This document shows, one piece after another, positions 48,982 to 57,512 of a DNA stretch of 64,000 nucleotides. The DNA comes from Sulfurivermis sp040755915 (GTDB taxonomy: Bacteria > Pseudomonadota > Gammaproteobacteria > Thiohalomonadales > Thiohalomonadaceae): the NCBI GenBank assembly GCA_040755915.1, contig JBFLWM010000037.1, positions 1 through 64,000 of the forward strand, read 5' to 3'. The position numbers and the translations under genes were made by a program. The notes under the pieces were generated by a model. The model searched no databases. It saw only the letters and a program-made list of their open reading frames with translations, and was not told where the DNA came from. Within the stretch, counting starts at the first letter, position 1. Every line of letters begins with the position of its first letter.

Positions 48982-50028
48982 ATGTCGCTAGGCCCGGTCA
49001 TGCTGGACCTGCAAGGTGCCACGCTGCTGCCGGAGGAGCGCGAGCTGCTGCGCCATCCGCTGGTGGGCGGCGTGATTCTGTTCACGCGCAACTATGAGTC
49101 GCCCGAGCAGTTGAGCGCGCTGTTGCGCGAAGTGCATGCGTTGCGCGAACCGCGTCTGCTGGTGGCTGTCGATCACGAGGGCGGGCGCGTGCAGCGCTTC
49201 CGCACCGGCTTCACGCCGCTGCCGCCGGCGCGTGTGTTCGGCGACATTCATGCCCGCGACCCGCGCCGGGCACGCCGCCTGGCCGAGGCGACGGGATGGG
49301 TGATGGCCAGCGAGCTGCGCGCGGTTGGTGTGGACTTCAGTTTTGCCCCGGTGCTGGATGTGGATCGCGGCGTCAGCCGGGTGATCGGCGATCGCGCCTT
49401 TCATCATACCCCGGATGTGGTCGCCGAGCTGGCGCACAGCTACATGCTCGGCATGCGCAAGGCCGGCATGGCGGCCACCGGCAAGCATTTTCCCGGCCAT
49501 GGCGCGGTGGAGGCGGATTCCCATCTGGCCCTGCCGGTGGACGAGCGGCGTTATGAGGACATCTATGCCGAGGACATCGTGCCGTTCGAACGCATGATCG
49601 GCTACGGCCTTGCCGCAGTCATGCCGGCCCACGTGGTGTACTCGAAGGTCGATGCGCAACCCGCAGGCTTTTCCCGCTTCTGGCTCGGCGAGGTGTTGCG
49701 CCGTCGTCTCGGTTTTCAGGGTGTCATCTTCTCCGACGATCTCAGCATGGAAGGCGCTGCCTGTGGCGGCGACTACGCCGGGCGTGCCGCGGCGGCGGTG
49801 GCGGCGGGCTGTGATATGGTGCTGGTATGCAACAACCGGGCAGGTGCCGAGGCAGTGCTCGACGGCTTCAGGCCGCATCATGATCCGGTGCTGCACACGC
49901 GCCTGGCGCGCATGCACGGCCGCCATCCGGTGAGTTGGGAATCGTTGCATCGCGACCCGCACTGGCAGCAGGCGGTGCATGCCGTGGAGCGCCTGGCACA
50001 GGATCCGACCATGGAATTCGATTTCTGA
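48982..50028 (+). CDS. nagZ: Beta-N-acetylhexosaminidase NagZ
   Basis: A 348-residue glycoside hydrolase family 3 enzyme of muropeptide recycling, acting in the cytoplasm. Blocks: PLVGGVILFTRNYESPEQL, VAVDHEGGRVQRFRTGFTPL, and the GH3 KHFPGHG motif containing the His of the Asp-His catalytic dyad, near residue 166. FSDDLSMEGA holds the nucleophile Asp. The start MSLGPVMLDLQG was preferred for family length. A small hairpin precedes it. nagZ upstream of hpt and mtiP resembles the order in pseudomonads. Confidence 0.95.
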   Translation: MSLGPVMLDLQGATLLPEERELLRHPLVGGVILFTRNYESPEQLSALLREVHALREPRLLVAVDHEGGRVQRFRTGFTPLPPARVFGDIHARDPRRARRLAEATGWVMASELRAVGVDFSFAPVLDVDRGVSRVIGDRAFHHTPDVVAELAHSYMLGMRKAGMAATGKHFPGHGAVEADSHLALPVDERRYEDIYAEDIVPFERMIGYGLAAVMPAHVVYSKVDAQPAGFSRFWLGEVLRRRLGFQGVIFSDDLSMEGAACGGDYAGRAAAAVAAGCDMVLVCNNRAGAEAVLDGFRPHHDPVLHTRLARMHGRHPVSWESLHRDPHWQQAVHAVERLAQDPTMEFDF

Positions 50029-50041
50029 ATCTGGAGGTGGC

Positions 50042-51157
50042 GTGAGTCTCGAATCGATCTGGCAGAGCATGGGTGGGCGCGATGGAACCTGGTTTCTCGT
50101 GGCGCAGGTATTTCTGGTGGTGTTCGCCACCCTGTTGCTGGACTTCGTCCAGAAGCGCCTGCTGAAACGTCTTCACACCCGGTTGCTGATGACCCGTCGC
50201 CACTGGGATCACATCTTCGTCGAGTCCCTGCGCCAGCCGCTGACCCTGCTCATCTGGGTGGTGGGTATCACCTTTGCCGCGGATATCCTCGGTCGTCGCG
50301 CCGATGTCGTGGTGTTCGAGGCGGCGGCGCCGCTGCGCAGCCTGGGCGTGATCATCGCCCTGGCCTGGTTCCTGTTCCGTTTCATCCGCAACATGGAGCA
50401 GGACATCCTCACCAGCGCGGCGGCGGAAGGGCGCCGCGTCGATGCCACCACGGTGGATGCGGTAGGCAAACTGCTGCGCGTGTCCGTCGGCATCACCGCC
50501 GCGCTGATGGCCCTGCAGACGCTTGGCTTCAACATCTCCGGCATCCTCGCCTTCGGCGGCATCGGTGGCATCGCCGTCGGTTTCGCCGCCAAGGATCTGC
50601 TGGCCAACTTTTTCGGTGGTTTGATGATCTATCTCGATCGTCCCTTTGCCGTGGGCGACTGGGTGCGCTCGCCCGATCGCAATATCGAGGGGACGGTGGA
50701 GGAGATCGGCTGGCGCCTGACGGTGATCCGCACCTTCGACAAACGGCCGTTGTATGTACCCAACTCCACCTTCTCCAGCATCGCAGTGGAAAACCCGTCG
50801 CGCATGAGCCATCGCCGCATCTATGAAACCATCGGCATCCGTTACGACGATGCGGACAAGATGGCGGCGATCACAGGCGATGTGCGTACCATGCTGGAGC
50901 AGCATCCCGAGATCGATGCCACGCAGACGCTGATCGTCAACTTCAACGCCTTTGCGCCGTCCTCGCTGGATTTCTTCATCTATACCTTCACCAAAACCAC
51001 CAACTGGGTGCACTACCATGAGGTAAAGCAGGATGTGCTGCTCAAGGTGGTGGAGATCATCGCGCGCCATGGTGCCGAGATCGCCTTTCCCACATCCACC
51101 CTGCACATCCCGGATGGCATCCACCTGCAGACGCCACCCGCCAGTGCGCAATCCTAG
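50042..51157 (+). CDS. Small-conductance mechanosensitive channel (MscS family)
   Basis: A 371-residue inner-membrane channel protein with four or more N-terminal helices (VAQVFLVVFATLLLDFVQ; LTLLIWVVGITFAADIL; LGVIIALAWFLFRFI; VSVGITAALMALQTL). The pore helix/beta junction reads ILAFGGIGGIAVGFAAKDLLANFFGGL, the MscS signature. Beta and C-terminal domains follow (VGDWVRSP; VPNSTFSSIAVENPSR). The GTG start has GGAGGTGGC upstream. Expected to relieve osmotic downshock. Confidence 0.92.
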   Translation: MSLESIWQSMGGRDGTWFLVAQVFLVVFATLLLDFVQKRLLKRLHTRLLMTRRHWDHIFVESLRQPLTLLIWVVGITFAADILGRRADVVVFEAAAPLRSLGVIIALAWFLFRFIRNMEQDILTSAAAEGRRVDATTVDAVGKLLRVSVGITAALMALQTLGFNISGILAFGGIGGIAVGFAAKDLLANFFGGLMIYLDRPFAVGDWVRSPDRNIEGTVEEIGWRLTVIRTFDKRPLYVPNSTFSSIAVENPSRMSHRRIYETIGIRYDDADKMAAITGDVRTMLEQHPEIDATQTLIVNFNAFAPSSLDFFIYTFTKTTNWVHYHEVKQDVLLKVVEIIARHGAEIAFPTSTLHIPDGIHLQTPPASAQS

Positions 51158-51166
51158 AGGTCCATC

Positions 51167-51718
51167 ATGTCAGTTACCCCGCAACAGGTGGAGCAGGTGT
51201 ACCGCGAGGCCGATTGTCTGTATTCGGGAGCCGAAGTCGACGCCGCCATCGCCGCTATGGCCGGTGCCATCAGCACGCAGCTGCGCGACAGCAATCCGCT
51301 GGTGTTGTGCGTGATGACCGGCGCCCTGATCCCCATGGGACAGTTGCTTACCCATCTGGATTTCCCGCTGCAGATTGATTATGTCCATGCCACACGCTAC
51401 CGCGGCGAGACCTGCGGTGGCGAGTTGTGTTGGCTGGCCCGGCCGCGCAACCCGGTACAGGATCGCGTAGTACTGGTGGTGGACGACATCCTGGATGAGG
51501 GCATTACGCTGAAGGCGATCCTTGAGGAGGTGCGGGCGCAGGGGGCACGCGCCGTCTACAGCGCTGTGCTGGTGGAGAAAGAGCACACACGCAAGAACGG
51601 TTTGCAGGCGGATTTCGTCGGCCTCACGGTGCCGGACCGCTATGTCTTCGGCTACGGCATGGACTACAAGGACTACCTGCGCAACGCGCCCGGCATCTAC
51701 GCCGTGCGCGGGCTTTGA
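51167..51718 (+). CDS. Hypoxanthine-guanine phosphoribosyltransferase
   Basis: A 183-residue purine-salvage enzyme making IMP or GMP from hypoxanthine or guanine and PRPP. The PRPP loop is VVLVVDDILDEGITLKAILE; PPi loop VMTGALIPMGQLLTHL; C-terminal DRYVFGYGMDYKDYLRN stacks the purine. Its stop is 29 bp before mtiP, whose product hypoxanthine would be its substrate, which supports hypoxanthine preference. Confidence 0.92.
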   Translation: MSVTPQQVEQVYREADCLYSGAEVDAAIAAMAGAISTQLRDSNPLVLCVMTGALIPMGQLLTHLDFPLQIDYVHATRYRGETCGGELCWLARPRNPVQDRVVLVVDDILDEGITLKAILEEVRAQGARAVYSAVLVEKEHTRKNGLQADFVGLTVPDRYVFGYGMDYKDYLRNAPGIYAVRGL

Positions 51719-51747
51719 TCAACGTTTTTTCTACCGGGCAGACAACC

Positions 51748-52488
51748 ATGGCAAAACTGGCAATCATCGGCGGCACCGGCCTGACTTCGCTGAAGAATCT
51801 GGAGATCATCAACCGCGAGGTGGTGCATACGCCCTACGGCGAGCCGTCGGCGCCGTTGACGCACGGTTCCATCGCCGGCAAGGAAGTGCTGTTCCTGGCA
51901 CGGCACGGTTATGGTCATACCATTCCGCCGCACAAGGTGAACTACCGTGCCAACATCTGGGCGCTGAAGGAAGCGGGTGCCGATCACATCATCGCCGTCA
52001 ACGCGGTGGGCGGCATCCGTGCCGACATGACGCCCGGCCGGATCGTCATTCCGCACCAGATCATCGATTACACCTGGAATCGCATCAACACTTATTTCGA
52101 GGAAGGGCTGACCCATGTCACCCACATCGATTTCACCGAGCCCTACTGCCCTGGACTGCGCCAGATGCTCATCGACGGCGTACGCGCCATTGGCCTGAAT
52201 GCGGTGGAGGAGGGGGTGTATGCCACCACGCAGGGGCCGCGCCTGGAGACGGCGGCGGAGATCGACAAACTGGAGCGCGACGGTTGCGACCTGGTCGGCA
52301 TGACCGGGATGCCGGAGGCGGCCCTGGCCCGCGAGCTGGACATCTGCTACGCCTGCTGCGCGGTGGTTGCCAACATGGGGGCGGGGCGCGGCAGCGGCGC
52401 GATTACCATGGAGGAAATCGAGCAGAACCTCAATGAGGGTATGGAGCGCGTGCGCAGCCTGCTGGAGCGGGTGGCACCGCTGGTATGA
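51748..52488 (+). CDS. mtiP: S-methyl-5'-thioinosine phosphorylase (MTAP family)
   Basis: A 246-residue nucleoside phosphorylase. It starts MAKLAIIGGTGLTSLKNLEI; also has phosphate-binding RHGYGHTIPPHKVNYRANIW, VNAVGGIRADMTPGRIVIP, and the purine/ribose segment GVYATTQGPRLETAAEI, with VGMTGMPEAALARELDICYA. In Pseudomonas aeruginosa the homologue uses methylthioinosine, formed by deaminating methylthioadenosine. Placement next to hpt supports that specificity. ATG chosen for the family-type N-terminus. Confidence 0.9.
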   Translation: MAKLAIIGGTGLTSLKNLEIINREVVHTPYGEPSAPLTHGSIAGKEVLFLARHGYGHTIPPHKVNYRANIWALKEAGADHIIAVNAVGGIRADMTPGRIVIPHQIIDYTWNRINTYFEEGLTHVTHIDFTEPYCPGLRQMLIDGVRAIGLNAVEEGVYATTQGPRLETAAEIDKLERDGCDLVGMTGMPEAALARELDICYACCAVVANMGAGRGSGAITMEEIEQNLNEGMERVRSLLERVAPLV

Positions 52489-52510
52489 TGCCGTGCGCTG
52501 CACGGCATCA
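52486..52510. terminator. Hairpin between convergent mtiP and csiV-like genes
   Basis: Perfect 11-bp stem TGATGCCGTGC / GCACGGCATCA with a GCT loop, starting at the mtiP stop codon and ending 18 bp before the csiV-like stop. No T-run, so likely a 3'-end stabiliser or weak terminator for both genes. Confidence 0.6.
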
Positions 52511-52527
52511 GCCCTGCGGCAACAACA

Positions 52528-53268
52528 TCAATTGCGCCGGATGGCCCCCGTCGTGCCGGTGGCAGGCGCGGCGGGAGCCGGCTTCGGCGTGGCCGGTTTG
52601 GCGGCGGGTACGGGCGCTGCGGCAGGCGGTTCGTAGGGCGTCACCATGGCCACGATGCCGAACATCGGGTGGTCGAGATAATGCACCTCACGGCTGCGCA
52701 TGCGCCGTGTTTCGCTGAGACGATACAGCGGCTCCTCATCAGCCGTGTCGTTGAAGGAGGCGAACAGGCTGTCGCCGTTTGCCGCCGCAGTGGCGCTGCG
52801 GTAGCGCAGATCGGCCTCCAGGTGCAGATAGCGCGCGAGGATCAGGCGCAGGGTGCCATCGAGTCGCGGCAGACCGGGTTCGGAGCCTTCCGGTACGGCC
52901 TCGACGGCGCGTATGCGCACGGGCAGTGCCTGCTCCTTGGGCAGGCCCGGCTGGCGCCAGCCGGCATGCAGCAGCAGTTCGTAGCGCGCATCCCCCGCGA
53001 TGCGCTGCGCCTCGGCCTGCAGGCGCAGGTTTTCCGCCGGCAACGGAGCGATCTTGCCGCTGATGCCGGGCTGATCCGCCTGCGGAATCGCCAGCACTGT
53101 TTCCTGCGCCAGCGGCGGCAGTCCGTTGACGGGCCAGACCTCGCTGCCGGCATCCGGCTGGCGCTGTGCCAGGACGATCAGCTCGACCTCGTACCAGGTT
53201 TCTGCCGCCGCCACAGGCAGGGTAACCGCAGCACACAGCAGTGCCGCACACAGTCCACGCAGTTTCAT
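52528..53268 (-). CDS. CsiV-like periplasmic peptidoglycan-binding protein
   Basis: A 246-residue exported protein. Signal peptide MKLRGLCAALLCAAVTLPVAAAE; the mature part begins TWYEVELIVLAQRQ and ends in the family-type block SREVHYLDHPMFGIVAMVTP followed by a Pro/Ala-rich tail (KPATPKPAPAAPATG). CsiV of Vibrio binds peptidoglycan. It overlaps the NarL-type regulator stop by ATGA, an odd partnership that ties an envelope protein to a two-component system. Family call by layout only. Confidence 0.75.
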   Translation of the reverse strand: MKLRGLCAALLCAAVTLPVAAAETWYEVELIVLAQRQPDAGSEVWPVNGLPPLAQETVLAIPQADQPGISGKIAPLPAENLRLQAEAQRIAGDARYELLLHAGWRQPGLPKEQALPVRIRAVEAVPEGSEPGLPRLDGTLRLILARYLHLEADLRYRSATAAANGDSLFASFNDTADEEPLYRLSETRRMRSREVHYLDHPMFGIVAMVTPYEPPAAAPVPAAKPATPKPAPAAPATGTTGAIRRN

Positions 53269-53921
53269 CCCAATTCCTTCTGACAAAGATTCTGTTCCAC
53301 CGCCATCACCGCCGCCTCGACGCGGGAATGGACGTTGAGTTTGCGCAGCACGGCCTTGACGTGCAGCTTCACGGTGCCGTCGGAGATGCCGAGATTGCGT
53401 GCAATTACCTTGTTGCTCTGGCCCTCGGCGAGCAGGCAGAGGATTTCCAGTTCGCGCGGCGTGAGGTCGGAGAAAGGGGTGTCCTGCCGCTCGGGCTCGA
53501 CGGCTTCGCCGCCCTGCACCACGCGCGCCAGTACACCGGCCAGTTCCGGCGCCACCACGGTGCGGCCGGACTGGATGTCGCGCAGGGCGTTGACCAGCTC
53601 GCCCGGCTCCATGTCCTTGAGCAGATAGCCCTGGGCGCCGTTGCGCAGGCATTCCACCAGATCGCGCTCCTCGTTGCTGGTGGTGAGCATCACGATGGGG
53701 CTCTTCAGGCCGGCATTGCGCAGGGCGCGCAGCACCTCCAGGCCGTTCATGTCCGGCATGCGCATGTCGAGCAGCACGATGTCCGGCTGGATCTCCAGCG
53801 CCAGGCGCATGCCGTCGCGGCCGTCGCCGGTGGCGGCCACTACCTCGATGTTGTGGCGCTCCAGCAGGGTTTCGAGACCGCTGCGGAACAGGGTGTGATC
53901 GTCTACGAGCAATACGCGCAT
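53265..53921 (-). CDS. NarL/FixJ-family response regulator
   Basis: A 218-residue regulator. Receiver: VLLVDDHTLFRSGLETLLER, phospho-Asp 52 in IVLLDMRMPDMNGLEVLRAL, Lys in GAQGYLLKDMEPGE. LuxR-type HTH: LTPRELEILCLLAEGQSNKV, IARNLGISDGTVKLHVKAVL. The order and spacing resemble NarL of Pseudomonas/E. coli. The stop of the histidine kinase gene lies 5 bp upstream. Target genes are unknown; the dsr genes end only 1.8 kb away. Confidence 0.9.
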   Translation of the reverse strand: MRVLLVDDHTLFRSGLETLLERHNIEVVAATGDGRDGMRLALEIQPDIVLLDMRMPDMNGLEVLRALRNAGLKSPIVMLTTSNEERDLVECLRNGAQGYLLKDMEPGELVNALRDIQSGRTVVAPELAGVLARVVQGGEAVEPERQDTPFSDLTPRELEILCLLAEGQSNKVIARNLGISDGTVKLHVKAVLRKLNVHSRVEAAVMAVEQNLCQKELG

Positions 53922-53926
53922 GGTCG

Positions 53927-55579
53927 TTATATCAGGGCAAACCGCTGTTGTTCTTTGTTCTGTTTCGGATCGGGGTAGCGGAAGGTGAGCAGTACACGGG
54001 TTCCTTCGCCTTCCTCGCTTTCGATGCGCAATTCACCACCCAGGTAGCGCGCACGCTCCTGCATGATGGACAGACCGATATGTTCGCCGGGATGGCCGGA
54101 GAAGGCCGGTTCGCGCATGCCGACGCCGTCGTCTTCGATGAGCACGCGGTACTGGCCCTCGGCATTGCAGCGCAGCATGATGCGCACGTTCTGCGCCTGG
54201 CTGTGCTTGCGGATGTTGGCCAGCGCCTCCTGCACGATGCGCAGCACCTGCATCTCCAGATTGGCCGGCAGGCGGGTGGAGTCCCACTCCTTCTGCAGGA
54301 AGGTGTGGATGCCGGTCTGCTTGCGGAACTGGCTGACCATGTCCTCGATGGCGGGCAGCAGGCCGCGCGCATCGATGGGGGCGCGGAAGTGGGCCAGCAG
54401 TTCGCGCAGTTCGGTGTAGGCCTCGTCCAGGCCGTTCTTGATCTGTTCGATTTCGCGGCTGGCGGCGGCGGTGCCTTCGTCGTGCAGGGTGGACGGCAAC
54501 ATGCTGACCTGAAAGCGTAGCGAGGCCAGGGTCTGCGCCAGGGAGTCGTGCAGCTCGTGCGCCAGGGTGTTGCGCTCCTGCATGATGGACAGGCGCTTGG
54601 ACTCGGAGTCGAGACGGGCCTTCTCGATGGCCATGCCGAGGTGGCGGCCGATGCTGGTGAACAGCGCCTTCACCTCGTCGCGCGCCTCGAATTCGGACTT
54701 GTCGATGAACAGGTTGTAGACGCCCAGGCTCTTGCCGCGATATTGCAGCGGCACGGCGATCATGCCCAGGCTGTTGTTGCTGAGCAGCGGGCGGCCGACA
54801 AACTGCTGGCAGGGCAGCAGGTCCTGCTGGAACAGTACCTCGCCTTCATCCACGGCGTTGCCGCACAGGCAGCGCTTCACCGGCACGATGCGCTCGTGCG
54901 CTACCACCTCGTCGTCCAGGCCGATGCTGGCCACCAGTTCCATCTGGTCGTCGTCGATGAGCAGCCGCACCGTTCCCGCCTTGGCGTTGACGATATCGCG
55001 CATGGTGTAGAGGAAGCGGGTGAGCAGGTCCTTGAGGTCACGCGAGGCGTTGAGGCTGGCCGCAACGTCGTACAGCACCTGCAGTGAATGGGTCTTCTGG
55101 GCGATGTGTTCGGTCTGGCGGCGCACCTCGGCCTCCAGATTCTGCGTCAGCGACTGCAGGGAGTTGCCCAGATTGTTGAGGTCATCGGCCAGCTCGGCAA
55201 ATTCGCCGTTGCCTTCCTGCGGCAGGCGCGCGGCCACGTTGCCGTTGCGCATGCGTGTGGCCCAGTCGCGCAACTGGGCGAAGGGTTCCACCAGCTGGCG
55301 CTGCACCCCGAGCAGCAGCACGGCACCGGAGGTCACGGCGACCAATACGGCGACGAACTGGACTACCGCCACCCAGGCGGCATAGGACTGCTGCTGCCAG
55401 GCGAGATAGCTGGTCAGGGCGAGCAGGGCGAGGCTGATGATCAGCCCGACAACGGCGGGGAGCAGATGATGGCGGCGAAAGGCGGCCAGCTTGCGGCGCC
55501 AGTCCGGGGCGGGCGGCAACATCCAGGTTGCAATTCCATGCAGTCGTTCGGCGTCCTGGAGGTCTTCGGCTTTGCGCAT
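53927..55579 (-). CDS. NarX-like sensor histidine kinase with GAF domain
   Basis: A 550-residue HisKA_3 kinase. Two helices (LLPAVVGLIISLALLALTSY; AAWVAVVQFVAVLVAVTSGA) flank only a short periplasmic loop, so no nitrate-type sensor domain. Then HAMP, a coiled linker, and a GAF domain with a Cys set (VKRCLCGNAV .. LLPCQQF) as in NarX-type central modules. Phospho-His is in LAHELHDSLAQTLASLRFQV; the HATPase N-box is IVQEALANIRKHSQ and G-boxes IEDDGVGMRE, GLSIMQERARYLGGEL. Signal likely internal redox rather than extracellular nitrate. Confidence 0.88.
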   Translation of the reverse strand: MRKAEDLQDAERLHGIATWMLPPAPDWRRKLAAFRRHHLLPAVVGLIISLALLALTSYLAWQQQSYAAWVAVVQFVAVLVAVTSGAVLLLGVQRQLVEPFAQLRDWATRMRNGNVAARLPQEGNGEFAELADDLNNLGNSLQSLTQNLEAEVRRQTEHIAQKTHSLQVLYDVAASLNASRDLKDLLTRFLYTMRDIVNAKAGTVRLLIDDDQMELVASIGLDDEVVAHERIVPVKRCLCGNAVDEGEVLFQQDLLPCQQFVGRPLLSNNSLGMIAVPLQYRGKSLGVYNLFIDKSEFEARDEVKALFTSIGRHLGMAIEKARLDSESKRLSIMQERNTLAHELHDSLAQTLASLRFQVSMLPSTLHDEGTAAASREIEQIKNGLDEAYTELRELLAHFRAPIDARGLLPAIEDMVSQFRKQTGIHTFLQKEWDSTRLPANLEMQVLRIVQEALANIRKHSQAQNVRIMLRCNAEGQYRVLIEDDGVGMREPAFSGHPGEHIGLSIMQERARYLGGELRIESEEGEGTRVLLTFRYPDPKQNKEQQRFALI

Positions 55580-55676
55580 AGGGTGGTGTAGCCCCGACTC
55601 CGGTTTATCGTGTCATAGACGCGACATATTACACCAAGAGGGTACCGGCCTTGAACCTGTGTGGAGAAGCCGGACG

Positions 55677-55697
55677 GGGGCCCGCCCAGCGGGCCCC
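55677..55697. terminator. Hairpin downstream of dsrR
   Basis: Perfect 9-bp GGGGCCCGC / GCGGGCCCC stem with CCA loop, 11 bp past the dsrR stop on the minus strand. No T-run. It probably marks the 3' end of the dsr transcript before the histidine kinase. Confidence 0.6.
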
Positions 55698-55707
55698 GCG
55701 TACGACA

Positions 55708-56073
55708 TCAGCTGCAACCGCCGCCCGAACCGCAGCCACCCGAACCGCAGCCACCACCACCACCGCCGCTGCCACAGGAGCCGCCGGTGTCGTTGGGGTT
55801 CATGAAAATGAAGTGGAACTGGCCGGGCTCCAGCTCGACGTAGTCGATGGTGGTACCCTGCAGGAGCGGGCCGTACTGGGGTTCCAGTACCACATGCACG
55901 CCCTCGCAATTGAAGCTCAGGTCCTCGTCCTGGGCTTCATCGAAGCCCATGCCGTATTCCAGGCCACCATGGGCGCCGGGACGGGCGGCCAGGCGCAGGG
56001 CCATGTTGTCCATGCCGCCCTGGGCAGCGGCCGCCAGGATCTGTTTGGCGGCTTCCGGAGTCACTGTAATCAT
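55708..56073 (-). CDS. dsrR: DsrR-like IscA-family protein with Gly/Cys-rich tail
   Basis: A 121-residue IscA/HesB-fold protein. The core reads ITVTPEAAKQILAAAAQGGM .. GVHVVLEPQYGPLLQGTTID, FIFMNPND. The Allochromatium protein DsrR has this fold without Fe-S-binding Cys and affects dsr expression. Here the IscA-type C-terminal CGCG motif is replaced by a tail of about 24 residues made almost only of Gly, Ser and four Cys (GSCGSGGGGGGCGSGGCGSG..). Co-directional with dsrN, 35 bp after it. Confidence 0.82.
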   Translation of the reverse strand: MITVTPEAAKQILAAAAQGGMDNMALRLAARPGAHGGLEYGMGFDEAQDEDLSFNCEGVHVVLEPQYGPLLQGTTIDYVELEPGQFHFIFMNPNDTGGSCGSGGGGGGCGSGGCGSGGGCS

Positions 56074-56108
56074 ATGCAGACCTTTTCGGTTTGGGTGTCA
56101 CAAGGGGG

Positions 56109-57509
56109 TTAGGCCGTGCCGGTTTTACCGGGACGGGCAGCGCACTGGCGCACGAAATTCACGAAGCGCCGCGTCCAGTGGTAGCCGTCGACATCGCGCA
56201 GGTGGACGTAGTTGGCTACCAGGTTGCGGTACACGATGCCGTCGTGGCGGCCGTCGATGCCCGTACCGCGCACCATATCATAGGCATAGGTAAGTCCGCT
56301 GCTCAGGTTTTCCAACATCGAATAGTGAAATTCGTGGGCATAGAACTCGGCCGGGGCGCCTTCCCGCGGCCAGGGATTGGCGCCGGTTTCGCGCAGGCGC
56401 ACATAACCGCGCCCCTGCGGCTTTTCGTACATCACGATGTCGCCGGGGATGATGCCGACCATGGCGGCGGAACGCTCGCCCCAGCGGATGGATCGGGCCA
56501 GATACATCAGACCGCCGCACTCGGCATAGGCCGGCATGCCGCCCTCGATGGCTGCACGGATGGCCTCGCGCAGGCCGTTGTTGGCCGCCAGGGCATCCAT
56601 GTGGGTCTCGGGAAAGCCGCCGCCGATGAACAGGCCGTCCACGGCGGGCAGCCGGGTATCGTGCAGGGCGTCGAAGGGGACCAGTTCGGCGCCGGCCTCT
56701 TCCAGCCGCTCCAGGTCGCCGGGGTAGTAGAAGCCGAAGGCGGCGTCGCGGGCGATACCGATGCGCACCACTTTAGCCCCCCCGCCCTCAGGGCGGGGGG
56801 ATGCCGGTGCTGATTCCGGCTCTGGGAGGGGCGGCGCACTGCGGGCGATGTCCATCAGCCGATCCAGGTCCACCTGGCGGGCGATGGCCTCGGCGATGTA
56901 ATCCAGCTTGCCGTCCACCTCCACCGCCTCGTTGCTGGGCACCAGGCCGAGGTGGCGCTCGGAGATGGCCAGCTGCGGGTCGCGGTGGATGCAGCCGAGC
57001 AGGGGGATGTCGATATAGCGCGCGAAGACCTCGCGCAGGCGTTCCTCGTGGCGCTTGCCGGCCACACTGTTGAGGATCACGCCGGCGATGCGGATCGACG
57101 GGTCGAAGTGCTGGTAGCCGAGGATGATGGGCACCACGCTGCGCGTCATGCCCAGCACGTTGACGACCAGGATCACCGGTGTCTGCAGCAGGGCGGCGAG
57201 GGCGGCATTGCTGTGCCTGCCCTCGACATCGATGCTGTCGAACAGGCCCATGTTGCCCTCGATGATGCGCAGGTCGGCGCGATAGCGGGCGAAGGTGTCG
57301 TGAATCTCCGTCTCGCTCTGGGTCTGGAAATCCAGGTTATGGCAGGGATTTGCCGCGGCGCGGCTCAGCCACATGGGGTCGATGTAGTCCGGCCCCTTCT
57401 TGAACGGCTGCACGGCGAGGCCGCGCCGGCGCAGGGCCGCGCACAGGCCCAGGGTGATGGTGGTCTTGCCCGAGGACTTGTGCGCGGCGCTGATGAGCAG
57501 GCGGGCCAT
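56109..57509 (-). CDS. dsrN: DsrN, cobyrinate/siroheme amidase-type a,c-diamide synthase
   Basis: A 466-residue enzyme of the CobB/CbiA family. In dsr operons DsrN is thought to amidate siroheme for DsrAB. N-terminal P-loop ATPase (MARLLISAAHKSSGKTTITL), LRIIEGNMGLFDSIDVEG and VVNVLGMTRSVVPIILGY. C-terminal class I amidotransferase domain: AYAECGGLMYLARSI with Cys, GLFIGGGFPETH, and EFHYSMLENLS with His. 3 bp from the TrpD2-like gene, so co-transcribed. Confidence 0.92.
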   Translation of the reverse strand: MARLLISAAHKSSGKTTITLGLCAALRRRGLAVQPFKKGPDYIDPMWLSRAAANPCHNLDFQTQSETEIHDTFARYRADLRIIEGNMGLFDSIDVEGRHSNAALAALLQTPVILVVNVLGMTRSVVPIILGYQHFDPSIRIAGVILNSVAGKRHEERLREVFARYIDIPLLGCIHRDPQLAISERHLGLVPSNEAVEVDGKLDYIAEAIARQVDLDRLMDIARSAPPLPEPESAPASPRPEGGGAKVVRIGIARDAAFGFYYPGDLERLEEAGAELVPFDALHDTRLPAVDGLFIGGGFPETHMDALAANNGLREAIRAAIEGGMPAYAECGGLMYLARSIRWGERSAAMVGIIPGDIVMYEKPQGRGYVRLRETGANPWPREGAPAEFYAHEFHYSMLENLSSGLTYAYDMVRGTGIDGRHDGIVYRNLVANYVHLRDVDGYHWTRRFVNFVRQCAARPGKTGTA

Positions 57510-57512
57510 GGA

